From assembly GCA_012934845.2 (NCBI GenBank), contig WNNJ02001905.1, positions 1-64,000 on the forward strand: a stretch of 64,000 nucleotides of DNA, given 5' to 3'. Of this stretch, positions 1 to 11,749 are shown piece by piece. A model generated the notes under the pieces. It was not told where the DNA came from and searched no databases. It saw only the letters and a list, made by a program, of their open reading frames with translations. How positions within the stretch are numbered: the first letter of the stretch is position 1; every line of letters starts with the position of its first letter. Both the position numbers and the translations under genes were made by a program. The DNA comes from Pomphorhynchus laevis (taxonomy: Eukaryota; Acanthocephala; Palaeacanthocephala; Echinorhynchida; Pomphorhynchidae).

Positions 1-204
1 TGATTGCAGCAAATGGTGCACTTGGTTTATCAGCCCAATGTGTTCTTAAACAAATAGCAAGACTATCGAGGAATTACAACGAAACCATCAAACATTTAAG
101 ATGCAAAATAAGTTTTGCACTAGCTAAAGCGACGTCTATGTGTGTTCGAGCCAGTCGATCGACTTATAATTTTCCGGTCTACGCTAGGACTCTGGAATAA
201 ACGT
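1..204 (+). mobile_element. LINE fragment (C-terminal tail of a reverse transcriptase ORF)
   Basis: An open frame enters from the left edge and ends at a TAA inside the triplet following TLE (about 198-200). Residues such as ANGALGLSAQCVLKQIARLS and the later LSFALAKAT-like stretch resemble the extreme C terminus of a non-LTR retroelement family that also appears, as another piece, at 22.9-24.2 kb. The same fragment, longer, is at 39332-39917 on the other strand, so it was present before the inverted duplication. It sits in the intron upstream of the first visible TEP1 exon, in the same orientation as the gene. No complete element is present here. Confidence 0.7.
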
Positions 205-450
205 GGAAAAGGTTTTGCAGATCTTTATTGCACAAATTTTTTTTTCACATTTTTCTCATCTCTTTCTTTATGTTTTATTAAATAAATTGATTTATCATTA
301 AAAAAATTATTATAGTAATTATGATAATATCTTTAAATTATTCTAATTGCTATAATAATTTTAATTTAAAAGAAAATAATTTATTTACTGAATTATTTAT
401 TTAATTTACGAATTTTGATTTTTTTCAAATTCGTTTACTATTTTTACTAG

Positions 451-3400
451 CTTTCTCTCAACGACAGGAGTTGAAGGTCAGTTGGCGGAAATTGATCAAA
501 TTGACAAACATCAGCACTTGCATACAAGTACTAAAAGTAACATTGTAGAAAGCAGTTATATTCTTACTACGATGCCTCCACAAATACCTAGGTGAATTAC
601 ATAAGTAAATTAAAAAGTTATTATAATTCATATCTAGATGGAAGAACGTTCGTCTATACGTTTCATTTAATGCAAAGGAATCTTATCTAGAGTGGCTTGT
701 TCTAAAACGATATGTGATTCCGAAGCTTAAAATGATGGCTAGCAAATTGCATATTGATCTTTATGCCATTGAGCTAGACAGTGATTTTGGCGATATGATA
801 AATCAAAGGTTAGTTTTGCATATGAATGAACAAATTGTTAAACCAGGTTGTATGTAAACACATATTTTTGTTTAAATTTGTTTAACTTACTGCTTTGTCG
901 ATAATTTTGAAAAAATAATAGATATTTTACATTAAAACAACGCTTTAAACACCAACAACCAAAGAAACAGTTTATCACGGTGAACGACAAGGTATTAACA
1001 AGCGATAAACCACACGATAAAATTATATTGTGCCTCGCCAATATACTTGCAATAAAATCTCAATAAAATTCCAATTTAATATCATTTCTTTAAATATTTA
1101 AAATCTTTGAATAGTGTATATTATTTAGCATTTTATTCTGTTTAACTGACTATGCTAATCAGTGAAATGCTGTCTAATAAATTAACTTTTTCTCTACTTG
1201 AACTGCTTCAATTAACAACAACGAGAATTAGATTACAAAGTTCACCAGATGATTAAACTACTACATTTAAATACCTTATTTAAAAGTCATAGTATTTCTT
1301 AGCCTATGTTAATTCCAATTAGTTCCATAATCGTTTTATTTTTAAAATATTCTTTATTAAAAATAATTAAACATTTAACGTTATTTGTAGTGATTCGATT
1401 AAAATTCGTTTGGATGAAGTTCGACGTTCAGACATTGTTCTTTTAATTGTGGGACAACGATACAATGATTATAAAGTACCTTGTTTGGAACAGTTACAAA
1501 AAGAAACTAGATTCCACTGGCTTAATTCTTACAATATACCGTTGTCTATAACTGAATGTGAGGTAATACACGGAGTTTTTGAACGATTGGAATCGATGTA
1601 CGACAAAGCTTTCGTATACCTAAAGGACGATGTATCCAGTGTCAAACCATCCGCATCTAGGGAACTCATTTACAAAGTTGTTAAATCACATCAGAATCAA
1701 TTAAAGTTGTTACATCAAAGAATGCATTCTACAGACAATGAATACGAACCTCCGTGCAAATGTTTAAAAATGAATAAGAAAAATGTTTATCAATTTGCAA
1801 AGCTTGATGAATTTGCACAGAACGTGTTTGACAACGTATGGTCAGCGATAAAGATGATCAATAGAGAAGAAAATGCCCTTACTATTATGGAGGGCAGCAA
1901 TCGATCTATGTTTAGCAGGTTAAAGTCAGCATTTGATAAGCACGTTGAAAATGTAAATTCCAAATTCGTTATTCGAAAGTTAGATGAAATATCTCGAGAC
2001 ATGGCGATTTCGATGAGAAGCCCCGGATCAAAAGTGCTTATATCTGGGCGCTGTGGCTCAGGAAAGACCTTCTTGGTTTGCAGGTTTATTAAGCACTGGC
2101 TACGTGGGAATATTAAAGGAATCAATGTAAGCGGCAAGAAATCTACAATGTTCGTGGCTATCCCTATTTTTACTGATATTATACAGGCTCAGATGCTTTC
2201 GTTCTCGACGATATATCAATGTAATTACCAACGATTTGTTCTTTACTATATTTGTAATGAAATGAAAACATATTTAAATATTTCGCTAAGTAATAACGAC
2301 AATAAATTATCTAAGTTACCTACAACCATCGAACTTTTCAATTATATGAGATTACTTTCCAGTAAGGCTCGTGAATCATCGGTATTGTTTCTAATATGCA
2401 TCGATTCAATTAATAACGTAATGAACACTTCAATTGCAGAAATCGTTGGCAAATCATTACGATCATGCGCAGTAAGTTTCTATAAAAATAGTATTGTTTT
2501 ATTTTCGATTTTTATGTATTTAGAGTCTCCTTGTAGTGCTTACAGCTAATTCGACTTCTAATAAAGATTCTATTATATTCGAAGGTGATGAGTCATTAAA
2601 ACGACTGGATTTATTCTCTGGTCTTGATTCATACAGCAAACGGCAAATCGTTACAAACAGAATTTCACAGTATACTGGTGTTAATGATAGATTTATGCGT
2701 ATACTTTTTAGCAAGCAAGACACAAATATTCCTTTATTTCTGAATATAGCATGTCATCACATGCTGTTTAATCGCGGTGAAAAGGATTTAGCACAGTCTG
2801 TTGTAGAAATACCACACAAACTATCTATACTAGTAGATAATACAATCCAACGTATTGCCGCAAAGTACCACAATACCAGCAAATTAGACGTTTACATTTT
2901 AATAGCCCTTCTAGTTTACAATAAGTATCTATCTAATAAGGAATTAGTCAGCATGCTTTATTTAAATAGAATTCTTCCAGATACTGTGTTGGAATCTCAT
3001 TTTAAAGATATATCATCAAATCTAATAGAAGATAAATTGCATCAACCGTCAGAACTGTGGCTTACATTCTTCTCTGTATTATCTGATTTGGATTGGATGC
3101 TTGGACCCAGATATGACAGCGAGTATGTCTTTATTTCTCACCAAGATATTATTGATTGCTTACAGGCACAAATTAGTAAGAAAACATCTGAACGGGCTTC
3201 ATTTATACTGGCTTTTCATATGTGGACATGTTGTTACTCTAATAACACTTGGACAAACGCAAATAGTCAATATATGATAAAGCTTCCCAAACTATTAATG
3301 AGGGCAAATCGCATTCTGGAATTAAATGATCTCCTTAGCTCCAGTTTGTATCTATCAAATAGATGCTCACTTGGCTACATTGACGAATTGCTTGTTGATT

Positions 3401-6400
3401 TAAAAAATGCACTTACATTTTGTCCATCTTTATCGGATATTAATAATCTCTTGCAGAAAAATTCTCATCTTCTTAGAAAATATCCTAATGAGTATTACAG
3501 TATCGTAAAACCGAAAATACAAATATTTAATGATGGATCATGTTCAATCAGTCATATTCATCATCATAAATTTGCCATTGAAACGATGAAAGTTCAAGGA
3601 GATATAGTTGCGCTTGGTTGTGCTGATGGTGTAATAAAACTGATCTCCTTAAAGAAATGCAGTTGTATAGCCGAGTTGACTGGTCATTCTTCGTCGGTAA
3701 ATTGCCTTACCTTCTTCGGGTCAGAAATGTCCTTGTTAGCGTCGGGATCTCGTGATTGTAAACTCTGCTTCTGGGATTATTTAAAAAACATTCGCCTAAA
3801 AGTGTTTAGTCACCATAGATTACAATTGTCAGACGTTATTGTAACGGCCCATAATGAACTGGTTGCTTCGTCCGATTTAGAAGGTTGCATTTGCACATAT
3901 ACAACTGGATCAATGGCATTTGTCAATAGTTGGCTAGTTGAAAGCAAGTCTCCAATATCATGTCTTCAAGATTACGACGAAGAACGTCTACTCATCGCAT
4001 TAACATGGGCAAACGTTATTTACATTTACGAGCCATACGGAGGAGAATGCCGTGAAATGCACGATATACAATGGGCGACACAAATATGTGTACTTGCCAA
4101 TAAAAAATTTTTGACTCTCACAGGGCATCAAACCTTAGCCGTTAATTATATCCCAAATGAGCACGTAAATTGCTCATCCATCATTCAAAATGCATCATGT
4201 TTATCAGTGCACAATAGGGACAAATTATGCATTGGTCATAGTGATGGTTCCGTTGCGCTTTATAAATTGAGCGAAGCAGAAATGGACTGTGAAACATTTA
4301 AAGACATAAAGTTTGTTGAACAAATTAGTGCTGGCGCGTTCGGAGTTGTTCTTAGTCAAACTAATGGGATGCTTCATAAATTTAGTCATTACTACCCAGC
4401 AGGTAACGTATTGAAACCCAAGTCTTCCAAAATGTACTTTACAATTGCAAACTACGATAATATAAACGCTAAGCCAGTTAACGTTGTTGATATATGCGTA
4501 CACGGCTATATCGCCAGTATTTTGTATAAACCTGGTAGTGTTACTTATATTCAATATCTTGGTAGATTATCGTCGTCACCTTATCGATTGCAAGATACAT
4601 CAATTCAAAACGCCAGGAAAATTGTACACAGAGTAATAAATGAAAATGATGATGATAAAAAAAATGTATCCATTCTTCTGTTTTACTTAACCGGTAAAAT
4701 CCTTAAGATGATGCTTATTGAACTAACTATAAGATATACTATTGTTGAATCATGGGTAATGAGCAAACAAGAAGTTGAGACTGATTCTTCAAATGCCGTT
4801 ATTGGAGTTGCTGACGCTGTTCAACAAGATACAGATGGAGCATTGCAGCGTATATATTTTGCATTTGCAAATGATCTCGGTACAATGCAATTGCTATATT
4901 GGGATATAAAACACAGAATTGTACAGTCAGTCTGCAAAAAAGATAACTTAGATCAGTCGTTTAGTGGTGTTTCCATATTAGATAGTAAGCATCAATTTAA
5001 ACCTCGACTGCTTACTATCTCATCAACTTTCGATGGAGCTAATATTTCATGGTGGAATGACAATTTGACATGCTTTAGAACAGTTGGACTGTCAAGTGAT
5101 CCACCCCTAAATCTGTTCGGCACCTTGCTTGTACTACAGAGTGGACTGTGCCGAAAATATAGCAGCATCAAGCCTTACAATACTGTGCTTTGGGAATGCA
5201 AGATAAATTTCGGAAATAAGCTTGCATATAGTCCAGGATACTTTGATACTGTATCGTGTAGCATTATCAACGAAAAATTGTATACAATCGTAAATGGACA
5301 ATGTGTTGGCTACAGTCTGCCACCGTTGAAAACAATACTTCCCAAAAGTCTATTTCATAACGATGCAGTTACTTCTGTTTACATTAATGACATGCGCATT
5401 TTATCATGTTCACGTGATGGAACACTTGCGATGTACGATCAGCGTGAGCAAAATCAAGAAAATAAATCAAAGATAGTGAAGCGAGAATCAAGATCGGTAT
5501 CGGTAACTGACCGAACGGTTAGCGACGGAATTAAACAAATGCCGATTTCAGTGGATATCTCTTTCTACAAAAACATAACATGTGTAATTCTATTTCCAAA
5601 TGGCAATTTATGTATCTGGCGGAAACATCGAAACGACTTGAATTGGAAATTCGAAAGAACACTCAAGACGTCTCTAGTTGACGCTACATACGCTATCGAT
5701 AAATATTCCACTCCTTATTTGTACACGAGTCGTGGCTTGAGGTATGAATTTCGTAATATGAACGAATTTAGTGTTGATGAATCGGAGAACAAAGAACCTT
5801 TGTTCCCATTACTACCCATAGTTTCTGTTTCGACATTACACGAACAAAATACTTACATAGCATCAACGAGCGAAATTAAAGCAGGATCTCACTACGCATT
5901 TTATCTGCATAAAGAATTTGGATCTATTACAAAATTTCGTAAATACTTTTCAAGAATTTGGGATTTCCCTGAGGAAAAAATTTTTATCTGCTTGTCATTA
6001 GACTATTCAGAATTGGCGATATCGTATTCTTTCAAATTAGGCTACGGTACTAGATCGTTTCATCAAAGAAATACAATTTATTTAACGGAAACGAACGACA
6101 CTTTGGAGTCAAATGAGTCGCCAATACAGATAGCAAACAATTCATGTATATGCATTGTTCCTCAAGGTGATGGAAAATTCCAGGTAATAATTGGGGACGT
6201 GAAAGGTTATATCCACAAGTTCCTTATTGACAAAAAACAATACAATGCTATTAACACAATTAAAAGCAAACAATCCACTTCAGATATCATTACCTGTGTT
6301 GAATATACTTCAAAATCTGATATCATTTGGACTGGAAGTTCAAACTACACCATTCAATTATGGAATAGTGAAGATTTGAGTAAAATTAAATCGCATCGAT

Positions 6401-6513
6401 ATTATTCGACAGGTATACCGTCTTATATTGTTTCCGTTCCTGATAAACGTGATGAAGTAGTTGTTGCATGCAGTAACGGTGATGTATTTCCTGTTGAGTA
6501 TTTTCCTAATTAG
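451..6513 (+). CDS. TEP1: TEP1-like telomerase/vault protein, copy A (DUF4062-NACHT-WD40 part)
   Basis: Four visible exons: 451-591, 638-808, 1391-2471 and 2524-6513, with GT-AG introns of 46, 582 and 52 bp and matching phases, giving about 1,793 residues to a TAG stop. The first visible exon begins mid-codon, so upstream TROVE exons lie left of the window; ATG 572 is an alternative but less likely start. Domains in order: DUF4062 (WKNVRLYVSF, then a VLLIVGQRYNDY motif), a NACHT P-loop GRCGSGKT at 2046-2069 with Walker B LFLICIDS near 2385-2410, then many WD40 repeats (for example around GHSSSVNCL and NDAVTSVYINDM). The last repeat ends IQLWNSEDL and the protein closes near SNGDVFPVEYFPN, like the end of human TEP1 as I remember it. 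Known role of the family: RNA-binding component of telomerase and vault particles. Copy B on the other strand carries a truncated version. NWD1/NWD2 share DUF4062-NACHT-WD40 but lack the TROVE exons seen upstream of copy B. Confidence 0.88.
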
Positions 6514-7114
6514 CATGTGGACTAAACCGATTTCTTTTTATATTTACGAATATACAGTCTACTCTCATTTTACGCGATGTTTTCTAACAATACAACGTTA
6601 AACTATAGTCAAAAGATTCAATAAATATACACTTAGATACTATTAAAAAACGTTTTTAGTAAATCAAAGATTGAATATAAATTACATATTGAATATAAAT
6701 TGAAGATTAATTATTGAGTATGATAGTTTATGTTGTATAATACATAGTAATTGTAATACAAAATATTACAATTGAACAAAAAATGTTAACAATAACAAGA
6801 ATACACTAAACAAATAGTTAAAGTAAAGAAATAATAGAAGTAAACTAAATTAATTAATAATAAAGTTACAAAATTGAAGTAGTATTAATTTATCAAACTA
6901 AATTAATTAATAATTAAGTTAACAAAAATTGATAACTTTTAATTTAACTGTATATAAATTAAAATAAAATATATACTTTTTAGTATACCTGTTAATAAAA
7001 TATATACTTTTTAGTATATTTTTGTAAATAAAAGTATTCTCTAATTGTCACAATTAAAATTTTGATGTCTACGTGTATAAAAATAGACTTTTAAATAATA
7101 CTAAGAATAAATAA
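6514..7114. other. 3' flank of TEP1 copy A, no gene seen
   Basis: Very AT-rich DNA after the TAG stop. An AATAAA at 6620-6625, 107 bp past the stop, is a plausible polyadenylation signal. Short direct repeats of a TATACTTTTTAGTATA type occur near 6972-7020. This is the segment missing from arm B, so it may have been lost there with the end of the coding region. No open frame of note. Confidence 0.6.
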
Positions 7115-7473
7115 TAGGATTAAATTTAAGTGAATAGATTCCTAGAATAAACAATTAACTAATATGTTAATTAACATTGAATGACATTAATATTGTTTAA
7201 TTAAAAATTTAATTTAATTAAAATATAATAAAGAATTTTAATTAACATCGTTTGATTAAGAATCGTTGATTCAAAAATCAACGTTTTACAGAAAATATTG
7301 ATCTTTTTGCTCGCATTCGAAGTGAAATAACATTTTACACACAATTTAATGAAAAGTTGAAAACGTAATTGAAAAGAGGGTTATTCACATCTTATAAATG
7401 ACCATAATCCTTGATCCTTGACTCACATCACTGAATAATTAAAAATAAAATTATAATTTTTTATGAAAAATAT

Positions 7474-8053
7474 AGTGCAATTGCCAAAGGCCTAATTTTT
7501 ATAAAATAAATGAACATATCTGCACTCATAATCTAGAATTAATTGAAAACAATGAATTAAGGAAAATGCTATCAAAAGGGTATAAATATAGATTAAATAC
7601 TAATAACAATAGAAATAAAAATAAATAAATATAAAATAAATAAAAAAATAAAATAAATATAGATTAAATAATAACAACGACGATTAATTTTTTTACGAAA
7701 CGAAAGTTTTTGTTATTTTAATTAACTCTTCCGTTCTACTTTGATTTAACTGGGGGTCTTATTTCAGACATATATTTAAGTAAATATATTCCTAAAATAA
7801 GGTATAAACTCCTACCACCATTAGGACGAAAAATTTGTAATTATAATAAAGAATTAAAATCAATATGTAACGATAATATTAGAAACATAATGGAAACAGA
7901 ATGCAATTGTAAAAGTCTTAGTTTCGATAAAATAAATGAACATATATGTACCCATAATCTAGAATTAATTGAAAATTGTGAATTAAGAAAGCTGCTATCA
8001 AAAGGGTATAAATATAGATTAAATAATAATAACAATAAAATTTACAATTCGTT
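7474..8053 (+). mobile_element. Penelope-like element pieces (N-terminal part of the RT region)
   Basis: Two overlapping pieces of the same PLE segment lie in tandem, at about 7474-7625 and 7765-8053. Both encode a diverged version of a stretch containing CNCK, NLELIEN, ELRK and LLSKGYKYRLN, which also occurs in the better PLE copy at 24.6-27.7 kb. The first piece abuts the end of the inverted-repeat arm exactly where homology with arm B ends, so PLE insertion or PLE-mediated rearrangement may define this boundary. Broken, with no complete domain. Confidence 0.75.
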
Positions 8054-8260
8054 ATTCACTATTCCACTATTCCATAATTGAATGGTGTAGTTTGAACTTC
8101 CAGTCCAAATGATATCAGATTTTGAAGTATATTCAACACAGGTAATGATATCTGAAGTGGATTGTTTGCTTTTAATTGTGCTAATAGCATTGTATTGTTT
8201 TTTGTCAATAAGGAACTTGTGGATATAACCTTTCACGTCCCCAATTATTACCTGGAATTT
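8054..8260 (-). pseudogene. Fragment of the last TEP1 exon inside PLE sequence
   Basis: The reverse complement matches copy A at about 6173-6371, covering the end of the WD40 domain (GYIHKFLIDKKQYNAI, then SSNYTIQLWNS). It is about 200 bp with no start, no end and no intron. Left and right it continues directly into PLE sequence: AATTTACAATTCGTTAT on one side and a TAAGTAAGCATTTAA stretch on the other. A short duplication of CACTATTC marks the left join (8054-8070). It shares the substitution N to S (AISTI for AINTI) with the fragment at 31.8-32.1 kb and starts at the same TTCCAGGTAAT edge. A non-functional host-gene fragment. Confidence 0.85.
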
Positions 8261-9720
8261 AAGTAAGCATTTAATGACTTAAATGCTTACTTTGGTAAAC
8301 TGATTAATAGTTAAAGCTTAAATATATCTAAGATAAACATTTGGAAAGATTATATATACAAGACAAAATGAAAGATCAAATTAATAAAGATATGTATAAA
8401 GAACTTAAATGATATATTATCTGAAAATAATGAATAAATGAAAATGCTATCAAAAGCGGATAAATAATGATAAAAATATAATTTACAATTCGTTATATAA
8501 TAACTTAAATGCTTACTTTAGTAAGCTGATTAATAGTGAAAGCTCGAATATATCTAAGATAAAAATTTGGAAAGATTATATATTTGATAAAATTAAAAAT
8601 AAAATGAAAATAACAAACAATTATAAAAGAAAAGATAAAATTAATAAAGATATGTATACAGAACTTAATAAATTAAAGGATAACTGTAGAATAACAACTA
8701 TTGATAAAGCTAGTAATAACTTTGTCTTCATATGCAAAAAGCTTTATTATGATATACTGATTTAAGAAGTTAATTCTAATGATTTAAATATAAACACAAC
8801 ATATGAATGTAGTGATTTAAGTTTACAAATTGTTGAATTCTAAACAAGAATTTATAAATGCAGATGGTGATAAGTCAGAATTAAAATTATTTTTAAAATG
8901 AAATGAAATATATTTATTTTTATAAAGAATCAAAATCAATATGTAACGATAATATTAGAAACATAATGGAAACAGAATGCAATTGTAAAAGTCTTAGTTT
9001 TGATAAAATAAATGAACATATATGTACCCATAATCTAGAATTAATTGAAAATTGTGAATTAAGAAAGCTGCTATCAAAAGGGTATAAATATAGATTAAAT
9101 AACAACAACGACAAAAATAAAATTTACAATTCGTTATATAATAACTTAAATGATTACTTTAGTAAGCTGATTAATAGTGAAAGCTCGAATATATCTAAGA
9201 TAAAAATTTGGAAAGATTATATATTTGATAAAATTAAAAATAAAATGAAAATAACAAACAATTATAAAAGAAAAGATAAAATTAATAAAGATATGTATAC
9301 AGAACTTAATAAATTAAAGGATAACTGTAGAATAACAACTATTGATAAAGCTAGTAATAACTTTGTCTTCATATGCAAAAAGCTTTATTATGATATACTG
9401 ATTTAAGAAGTTAATTCTAATGATTTAAATATAAACACAACATATGAAATATCTATTATAATTCAAAATAATCGTAGTTTAGTCATAGTAAAAATATATT
9501 CAAAATATTCGTCATATTCAAACATTTGATAAAAATAAAATTAATAATAATAAAAATAAGGGTTACAATTCGTTATTTAATTACTTAAATTCTTACTTTA
9601 GAAATGAAAGATAAAATTAATAAAGATATGTATAAAGAACTTACTAAATTAATGAATAACTATATAATAACAACTATTGATAAATCTAGTTATAACTTTG
9701 CCTTCATATAGTATACTATA
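8261..9720 (+). mobile_element. Penelope-like element mosaic (N-terminal RT segments)
   Basis: Several overlapping pieces of the same PLE region in + orientation, roughly 8261-8440, 8455-8850, 8890-9480 and 9590-9720. The longest open stretch (8903-9406) encodes the conserved IRNIMETECNCKSLSF, YKYRLNN, IWKDYIFDKIKN and TTIDKASNNFVF motifs, which precede the RT core in the family. The RT core itself, with the YIDD motif, is absent here. Internal tandem duplication is described separately. Broken, clearly a fossil mosaic. Confidence 0.8.
8480..8807 (+). repeat. Direct repeat, first copy (second copy 9121-9448)
   Basis: A stretch of 328 bp of PLE sequence recurs at an offset of 641 bp (9121-9448) with almost no differences; one seen is AATGCTTAC against AATGATTAC. 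Both copies share the same degenerate end, so the duplication is younger than the decay of the element. This is a local segmental duplication rather than two independent insertions. Confidence 0.85.
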
Positions 9721-9890
9721 CTAGTCGAAGTTGAGATACTTTGACTCAACATAGCAGCGGGTCAAATACGTGTTTGACCCGCTGCTATTAATTTAATTTT
9801 ATTTAATTAAATTGTATATTATCTTTTTCTATAGAAACAATTATTACAAGTCATTGTTCAATAATTGATAAAAAGCATAAAGAATAAATA
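9721..9890 (-). mobile_element. Diverged PLE tail piece with a perfect hairpin
   Basis: Contains CAACATAGCAGCGGG followed by CAAATACGTG, close to the PLE tail at 59202-59228, then a perfect palindrome: ATAGCAGCGGGTCAAA at 9751-9766 and its complement at 9773-9788 around a 6-nt loop. Further right, about 9835-9880, is a + strand piece matching the PLE coding stretch that reads ETIITSHC in other copies. Tail and coding pieces therefore meet in opposite orientations. Confidence 0.6.
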
Positions 9891-9899
9891 AGATAATAA

Positions 9900-11575
9900 A
9901 TATGGATTATTTCATTTTTTTGTCAAATTTGTTAGATCACGCAAGTTGATTTCGCATCAGAAATTAGCTACTGTATCATTCCTTTATTACTTCAAGCTCT
10001 ATACACATTGACTCATAAGATGGCAGATTTTAGCTTGCCATATTGTTAATGTTTTTCCGCTACTGCCGACGAAACAATACTTCCGATAAAAGAATAATTT
10101 CGTTCGATTTTATGATGCCCATATTACATAAATGTTAAATATAAAGAATACTAAAAATGCATTTCAGTAAATGAGAAATTTATTACGTTGAAAGTACATA
10201 TACTGAACTTTCAACGTTTTTAGACTTAAAATATTATTATAAATAAAATCGAATTTTTAGACTCAAAAAGCTCTAATAAACTACAATCGGCATTGATCTT
10301 TTTTGGTAAAGTTCAAGTGTCTATCAATTTTTTTCAATTTTAAATACAGAGAAAATTAAATGATTTGCTAGACTCAAAAAGCTCTAATAAACTGCAATCG
10401 GCATTGATCTATAAAATAATATTATAAATAATAATATCCAATGTAACGTTCGATGTGCTCTTCAATTGTGCAGGCATTTAAACATCGAGAGGAATAGAAA
10501 AAGAAAATTATTGTTTTACAAATTTTTGACTATTGCAATAGTCCATTTCAAATGTTATGTTTTTAAAAACATACACTGGGCGTTTAAATATTAAGAGGAA
10601 TAGAAAATGAAAATTACTGTTCACAAATTTTCGACTATTGCAATGGTCAAAAATTTGTGAATAGTATTTTTTAATTTTCTAATACAAACCGTGCAGAATA
10701 ATCCAGAACATTTTTTATGACACAATAGACGCATCATCACGCAAGAAAGAGATAAAAACGAATCAAACACTCAATTTAGATAAGAATATGAGATTTCAGT
10801 TCATGCCCAAACAGCCCAAGAATCGGAAAAGCTAAATAAATCGGAATTGTAAATTATGGTGAAATTAAAAGACTGACGGCAAATAGAATTTGAAATTAAA
10901 AATGTTAAATTTTTATTTAGCATTTCTTTATTTATTACAATCAGGGCGTTTAAACATTTAGATGAATAATAAAATATAAAATTATTGCTCGCAAATTTTA
11001 GACTATTGCAATAGTCCTTTTCAACTGTTGTGTTTTTAAACACTTGAAGATGAAACAAAACACTTGAAAAGGATTATTGCAATAGTCAATATTGTTCAAA
11101 TTTGTGAACAATAATTTTCTTTTTCTATTCCTTTCTATGTTTAAACGCCCTGAGCAATAAATAATAATATTTATGTTTTCTAATATATATCACTTAAGTG
11201 ATCAATAGCTCCTAGAATCCATGGTGTTGATCCTTTAATGGATTCTTTCAATTTATTTAATCAATTCTGTTAGATCACACAAGATTATTTCGCTGCAGAA
11301 TCCAGGTATTGCATCATTTCTTTGCTACATTCAGATGTTAAATTTTTATTTAGCATTTCTTCATCTATTACAATCAGGGCGTTTAAACATCGAGTACATT
11401 TTCTATGTACCTCTGTAATAAATAATTAATCGGTTTGGATTCTTTCATTTACATTATCAATTTTCTTAGATCACACAAGGTGATTTCGCAGCTACGATTT
11501 CATAGCTGTATCATATCTATGATACAAGCTACGGTATCATTCCTTCATTAATTCTAAATCCATACACCTTGACTC
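9900..11575. repeat. Non-coding block of short dispersed repeats
   Basis: No gene is seen. Three diverged copies of one unit (TTAGATCACACAAG, GATTTCGCA, then GGTATCATTCCTTCATTA) lie at about 9900-10020, 11240-11330 and 11440-11575. A 43-bp direct repeat with AAAAAGCTCTAATAAACT and CGGCATTGATCT lies at 10257-10299 and 10370-10412. A third repeat carries GTTAAATTTTTATTTAGCAT followed by TCAGGGCGTTTAAACAT (10902-10957 and 11336-11394). This is the debris of small, probably non-autonomous elements. Confidence 0.7.
10942..11152. mobile_element. MITE with perfect 16-bp terminal inverted repeats
   Basis: The ends are CAGGGCGTTTAAACAT (10942-10957) and its exact complement (11137-11152). Imperfect complementarity continues inward about 75 bp per side, including CTATTGCAATAG palindromes, so the 211-bp element is nearly a foldback. 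The CAGGG start is typical of hAT-type ends, but I see no clean 8-bp target duplication. Related partial units lie at 10471-10680 and near 11377. No coding capacity. Confidence 0.75.
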
Positions 11576-11749
11576 ACAACCCCGCCTTTTTCTCGTAACT
11601 TTTCGTATCATCACTGTCTGCTACCCATCGTTCATCAACCTTTATTTCTTAAACGACACTTGCCCCACCTATATATCGTTGCTTTCCATCGACGTCTGCA
11701 GCGCTCTCTCCTTTATAACATTCAAATACCTCCTCGGTTCCCACATTAT

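Larger units (their letters stand above)
1..7473 (+). repeat. Inverted-repeat arm A (TEP1 copy A and flanks)
   Basis: Position i matches position 39536-i on the opposite strand with no length change from base 1 to about 5993. This covers a LINE fragment, introns and most of the TEP1 coding sequence. Homology breaks at about 5993, where the other arm has a deletion, and resumes at about 7115-7473 with visibly more mismatches. The arm reaches the left edge of the window, so its true length is unknown. It carries the complete 3' end of the gene. Confidence 0.95.

Noticed and set aside
838-1041. 67-codon frame on the - strand
   Set aside because: It lies inside a TEP1 intron, shows no motif, and is present on both arms only because the arms are duplicated.
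1391-6513. NLR/NWD-type immune receptor identity for the NACHT-WD40 gene
   Set aside because: The upstream TROVE exons of copy B and the C-terminal sequence fit TEP1 better.
9900-11575. CRISPR-like or satellite array
   Set aside because: The repeats are few, unequally spaced, in mixed orientation and diverged; this is an animal genome and they fit MITE debris.
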